This document shows positions 5,414 through 8,150 of a DNA stretch of 8,150 nt, piece by piece; the stretch's first letter is position 1, and each line of letters starts with the position of its first letter. The stretch lies in the NCBI GenBank assembly GCA_003536545.1, contig DPZW01000057.1:1-8150 (forward strand), in the 5' to 3' direction. The position numbers and the translations under genes were made by a program. Origin of the DNA: Rhodospirillaceae bacterium. Lineage in GTDB: Bacteria > Pseudomonadota > Alphaproteobacteria > UBA11073. Under the pieces are notes generated by a model. That model was not told where the DNA came from. It ran no database searches and worked only from the letters and a program-made list of their open reading frames with translations.

Positions 5414-7431
5414 CAAAACAGATTAAAAAAACCGTTGAAGAATTAGCTGCCGAAATCGTGCGGCATGATGCACTTTATCATGGCAAGGATGCGCCGGAGA
5501 TTTCGGATGCGGAATATGATCTGCTGCGCAAGCGCTATGACAAACTGGTCAAAGATTATCCGCAATATGCGGTGGCTGCAGTTTCCGAGAGTGTGGGCGC
5601 GGCGCCCGCATCCGGTTTTCGTAAAGTGGCGCATGCGGTGCCGATGCTTTCGCTTGGCAATGCTTTTGATGATGAAGATGTGCTGGATTTCATCCAGCGC
5701 ATGCGGCGATTTTTGAATCTGCCTGCGGATGCAGAAATTCCTGTGGTGGCGGAGCCAAAGCTGGATGGGCTTTCGCTTTCACTGCGGTATGAAAACGCTG
5801 AATTGGTACATGCCCTCACGCGCGGCGACGGTGCGGTGGGGGAAGATGTCACGGCGAATGCGCGGACGATTAAAGACATTCCGCAAATCCTGAAAGGCAA
5901 ACCACCAAAGATTTTGGAAATTCGCGGCGAGATTTTCATGCACCGCGAAGACTTTTTGAAATTAAACGCGGCGCAGGAGGCGGCAGGGCGGCAACAATTT
6001 GCCAATCCACGTAATGCGGCGGCGGGTTCCATGCGGCAACTGGATCCCAGTATCACCGCGTCGCGGCCCTTGCGTTTTGTCGGCTATAACTGGGGCGAAG
6101 TTTCTGCGCCGCTGGCGAAAACGCTGTGGGAAGCGCGTGCGGCCATTCAGTCTTTTGGTTTCACGTTGAACGCGCCGGTGGAATTATGTGCCAGTGCAGA
6201 AGAGATGCTGAAGTATTATCAGAAAATTTTGGCACAACGCGCGGATCTGCCCTTTGATATTGATGGCGTTGTTTACAAGGTGAATGAATTGAAGTTGCAG
6301 GAACAATTAGGTTTCGTTGCGCGTGCGCCGCGCTGGGCAATTGCGCATAAATTCCCGGCGGAGCAGGCACTCACGCGGCTTAATGCCATCACCATTCAGG
6401 TGGGCCGTACGGGTGCATTGACGCCGGTGGCGGAGCTGGAACCAATCAACGTGGGCGGCGTGATGGTCGCGCGTGCGACATTGCACAACGAAGATGAAAT
6501 TCGCCGCAAGGATGTGCGTGTGGGCGATATGGTCTGGCTGCAACGTGCGGGTGATGTGATTCCACAAATTCTGGCGTTTAAAGATGACGGTGAGCATAGC
6601 AAGCGGCCGGAATTTATTTTCCCGGATCATTGCCCGGTTTGCGGTGCAGAGGCGATGCGGCCGGATGGCGAGGCCGTGCGGCGTTGCACGAATGGTTTGG
6701 CGTGTCCGGCGCAGGCACTCGAACATCTCATTCATTTTGTTTCGCGCGGCGCAGCGGATATTGCGGGTCTGGGTGAGAAGACACTGGCAGAGTTTTTTGA
6801 ACTCGGCTGGGTAAAAACACCCGCAGATATTTTCCAGCTCGAAAAATACGAAAGTGAATTATTGCAACGTGAAGGCTGGAAAGAAAAATCGGTCAGCAAT
6901 TTATTCGCGGCGATTAACAAGGCGCGGCAGATGCCGCTTGCACGGTTTATTTATGCGCTGGGGATTCCGCAGATCGGTGAGACGACGGCGAAACTGCTCG
7001 CGCGGACATTTGGCAGCTGGGATTATTTATATCAATTAACGCAGTCGGATGATGCGCTGGCAGAGCTGACAAATCTGGACGGCATTGGTGCGAGCATGGC
7101 CGAAGATCTGCTGGCATTCTTTCATGAAAAGCATAATCAGAAAGTCCTGGTGGTGCTTGCAAAGGAAATTCAGATCCAGAATGACATAAACGAAACCGTG
7201 CATAGCAAGATTTCCGGCAAAACCATGGTATTTACCGGCACATTACCCACATTATCGCGCGATGCTGCCAAGGCCATGGCGGAACGTGCCGGCGCAAAGG
7301 TGGCCAGCAGTGTTTCTGCGAAAACAGATTACGTGGTAGCTGGCGAGGATGCCGGCAGCAAATTAAAGAAAGCAACAGAGCTGGGCGTGAAAGTGATTTC
7401 AGAGGCCGAGTTTCTGTCGTTGATTTCCTAG
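5410..7431 (+). CDS. ligA: NAD-dependent DNA ligase LigA
   Basis: LigA seals nicks in duplex DNA, joining Okazaki fragments and finishing repair, with NAD as adenylate donor. The 673-residue protein has the complete family layout. Domain Ia (about 1-70) carries the NMN-binding residues in ALYHGKDAPEISDAEYDLL (Tyr23, His24, Asp33, Tyr36, Asp37). The adenylation domain has KLDG (117-120) with nucleophile Lys117, GEIF (173-176), FDIDGVVYKV (282-291) and RWAIAHKFP (308-316). An OB fold follows (about 320-395), then a zinc finger with Cys408, Cys411, Cys426 and Cys432, helix-hairpin-helix repeats (about 440-580) and a C-terminal BRCT domain (about 599-673; GKTMVFTGTLPTLSRDAA). The ATG overlaps the recN stop as ATGA and has only a weak purine tract (GCGGG) ahead, so translation is probably coupled to recN. 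The TAG stop interlocks with that of the convergent gene. No catalytic residue is missing. Confidence 0.98.
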   Translation: MTKQIKKTVEELAAEIVRHDALYHGKDAPEISDAEYDLLRKRYDKLVKDYPQYAVAAVSESVGAAPASGFRKVAHAVPMLSLGNAFDDEDVLDFIQRMRRFLNLPADAEIPVVAEPKLDGLSLSLRYENAELVHALTRGDGAVGEDVTANARTIKDIPQILKGKPPKILEIRGEIFMHREDFLKLNAAQEAAGRQQFANPRNAAAGSMRQLDPSITASRPLRFVGYNWGEVSAPLAKTLWEARAAIQSFGFTLNAPVELCASAEEMLKYYQKILAQRADLPFDIDGVVYKVNELKLQEQLGFVARAPRWAIAHKFPAEQALTRLNAITIQVGRTGALTPVAELEPINVGGVMVARATLHNEDEIRRKDVRVGDMVWLQRAGDVIPQILAFKDDGEHSKRPEFIFPDHCPVCGAEAMRPDGEAVRRCTNGLACPAQALEHLIHFVSRGAADIAGLGEKTLAEFFELGWVKTPADIFQLEKYESELLQREGWKEKSVSNLFAAINKARQMPLARFIYALGIPQIGETTAKLLARTFGSWDYLYQLTQSDDALAELTNLDGIGASMAEDLLAFFHEKHNQKVLVVLAKEIQIQNDINETVHSKISGKTMVFTGTLPTLSRDAAKAMAERAGAKVASSVSAKTDYVVAGEDAGSKLKKATELGVKVISEAEFLSLIS

Positions 7432-8150
7432 AACGGCAGATAATACATCACCGAAACGCCGAATGTATCGGTGTCCATCACGCGGAATGCGGGGTCAAGC
7501 AGTGACGAATTATGCGAACGTTGCCAGCCCGCGCCAACACCCCAGCCATTGTCCCAATAATAACTGATGGATGATGTAAGGAGCGAAACATCATCCGATA
7601 CCACGCCGGGTCCAAGATTGTGATCACTGCGATCCGTATAGGCCGCAGACCAGATCCAGCCACCGTAGTAAAGAAAGCTTGCCGCGCTCCAGTAGTTTCG
7701 GTCTGTATAAGCGCGGTTGCCGTTGTTATCATTGTAACCTAAATCCACATCACTGAGTTGTACTAGCTCAACCATTGGCTCCCATTTCAATTTATCAGTA
7801 ATCTGCCAGGTGTAAAACGCCGTAGCGGCAATGCCGCTGGTATCCTTGGCCGTAAAGCCTGTGGCTTTATTTTCACCGGATTTCAAATAGCGATAGGCTA
7901 GCGTGGTACGCAAACCGGGGGCGAATTCGTAATCACTGCCCTCCAATGTCAGCACAAAAGATTCCGGCAATTCCGTATTGGCAGGGCCGCCCACATCAGT
8001 GTGCAAACGCTCTGGCAAGTAACTGGTAACAGCCGTTGCTGATGGATAAGATAAGAGTGTTTGCGATAAAAATGTATTATCGCGTTTGAGGATATAGGCG
8101 GTGGCTTTATGCTTACCCGCCGCGCCTGCATCTGCGGTATAACTTCCCGC
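7428..8150 (-). CDS. Outer-membrane beta-barrel protein, C-terminal part (runs off right edge)
   Basis: The last 240 residues of a longer protein are visible; the frame is open to the edge, so the start and signal peptide lie outside. The sequence alternates polar and aromatic/hydrophobic residues in about ten-residue stretches separated by loops rich in Asn, Asp and Gly. Examples are FVLTLEGSDYEF, LRTTLAYRYLKSG, AATAFYTWQIT, WSAASFLYYGG, SSISYYWDNG and FGVSVMYYLPF. It ends in an aromatic residue (Phe) with the alternating YYLPF pattern, the C-terminal signal read by the BAM machinery for outer-membrane barrels. The visible part could hold about ten strands. I do not recognise the family, so ligand or transport role cannot be given; a porin-like or structural barrel are both possible. 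A TTG at 8018 should not be taken as the start, since barrel-like coding sequence continues upstream of it. It converges on ligA and shares no operon with it. Confidence 0.8.
   Translation of the reverse strand, partial: AGSYTADAGAAGKHKATAYILKRDNTFLSQTLLSYPSATAVTSYLPERLHTDVGGPANTELPESFVLTLEGSDYEFAPGLRTTLAYRYLKSGENKATGFTAKDTSGIAATAFYTWQITDKLKWEPMVELVQLSDVDLGYNDNNGNRAYTDRNYWSAASFLYYGGWIWSAAYTDRSDHNLGPGVVSDDVSLLTSSISYYWDNGWGVGAGWQRSHNSSLLDPAFRVMDTDTFGVSVMYYLPF

Noticed and set aside
1..8150. A hidden defence, mobile or otherwise new multi-gene system
   Set aside because: Every substantial coding region is a recognisable core gene apart from one partial barrel protein. There are no transposases, integrases, array repeats, tRNA-flanked insertions or abrupt composition changes.

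Overview
The window is ordinary chromosomal housekeeping sequence, almost certainly from an alphaproteobacterium of moderate GC content (roughly half G+C by eye). The best pointer is the run bamD-recN-ligA, an order typical of Alphaproteobacteria (there usually behind ftsZ and lpxC). PriA lying next to a small transaldolase also fits that class. Nothing here fixes the lineage below class level. There are no RNA genes, CRISPR arrays, insertion sequences or other mobile-element traces, and no gene-free stretch longer than 83 bases.

Layout. Two genes read leftwards: priA (198-2168), the replication-restart helicase, then thiL (168 to beyond the left edge), thiamine-monophosphate kinase. The priA/thiL junction carries an imperfect 26-bp-period tandem duplication of a stop-plus-start module. 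An 83-base divergent region (2169-2251) separates priA from a rightward, tightly packed gene run: tal (transaldolase), bamD (outer-membrane assembly lipoprotein), recN (SMC-like double-strand-break repair ATPase) and ligA (NAD-dependent DNA ligase). Gaps are 30 bases (tal-bamD), 9 bases (bamD-recN) and a 4-base ATGA overlap (recN-ligA), so the run is probably one operon. At the right end a leftward gene for an outer-membrane beta-barrel protein (7428 to beyond the right edge) converges on ligA; their TAG stop codons interlock in one CTAG palindrome.

How the genes relate. PriA, RecN and LigA all act in replication restart, recombination repair and nick sealing. BamD inserts beta-barrel proteins into the outer membrane and the right-hand gene encodes a likely client. 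Tal and ThiL are central-metabolism and cofactor enzymes and look like positional neighbours only.

Points worth a second look: PriA seems to lack the winged-helix domain between its DNA-binding and helicase domains; the transaldolase has Glu and Phe where E. coli fructose-6-phosphate aldolase has Gln and Tyr; the priA/thiL junction is duplicated; and ligA ends in an interlocked convergent stop. I see no sign of a new multi-gene system.
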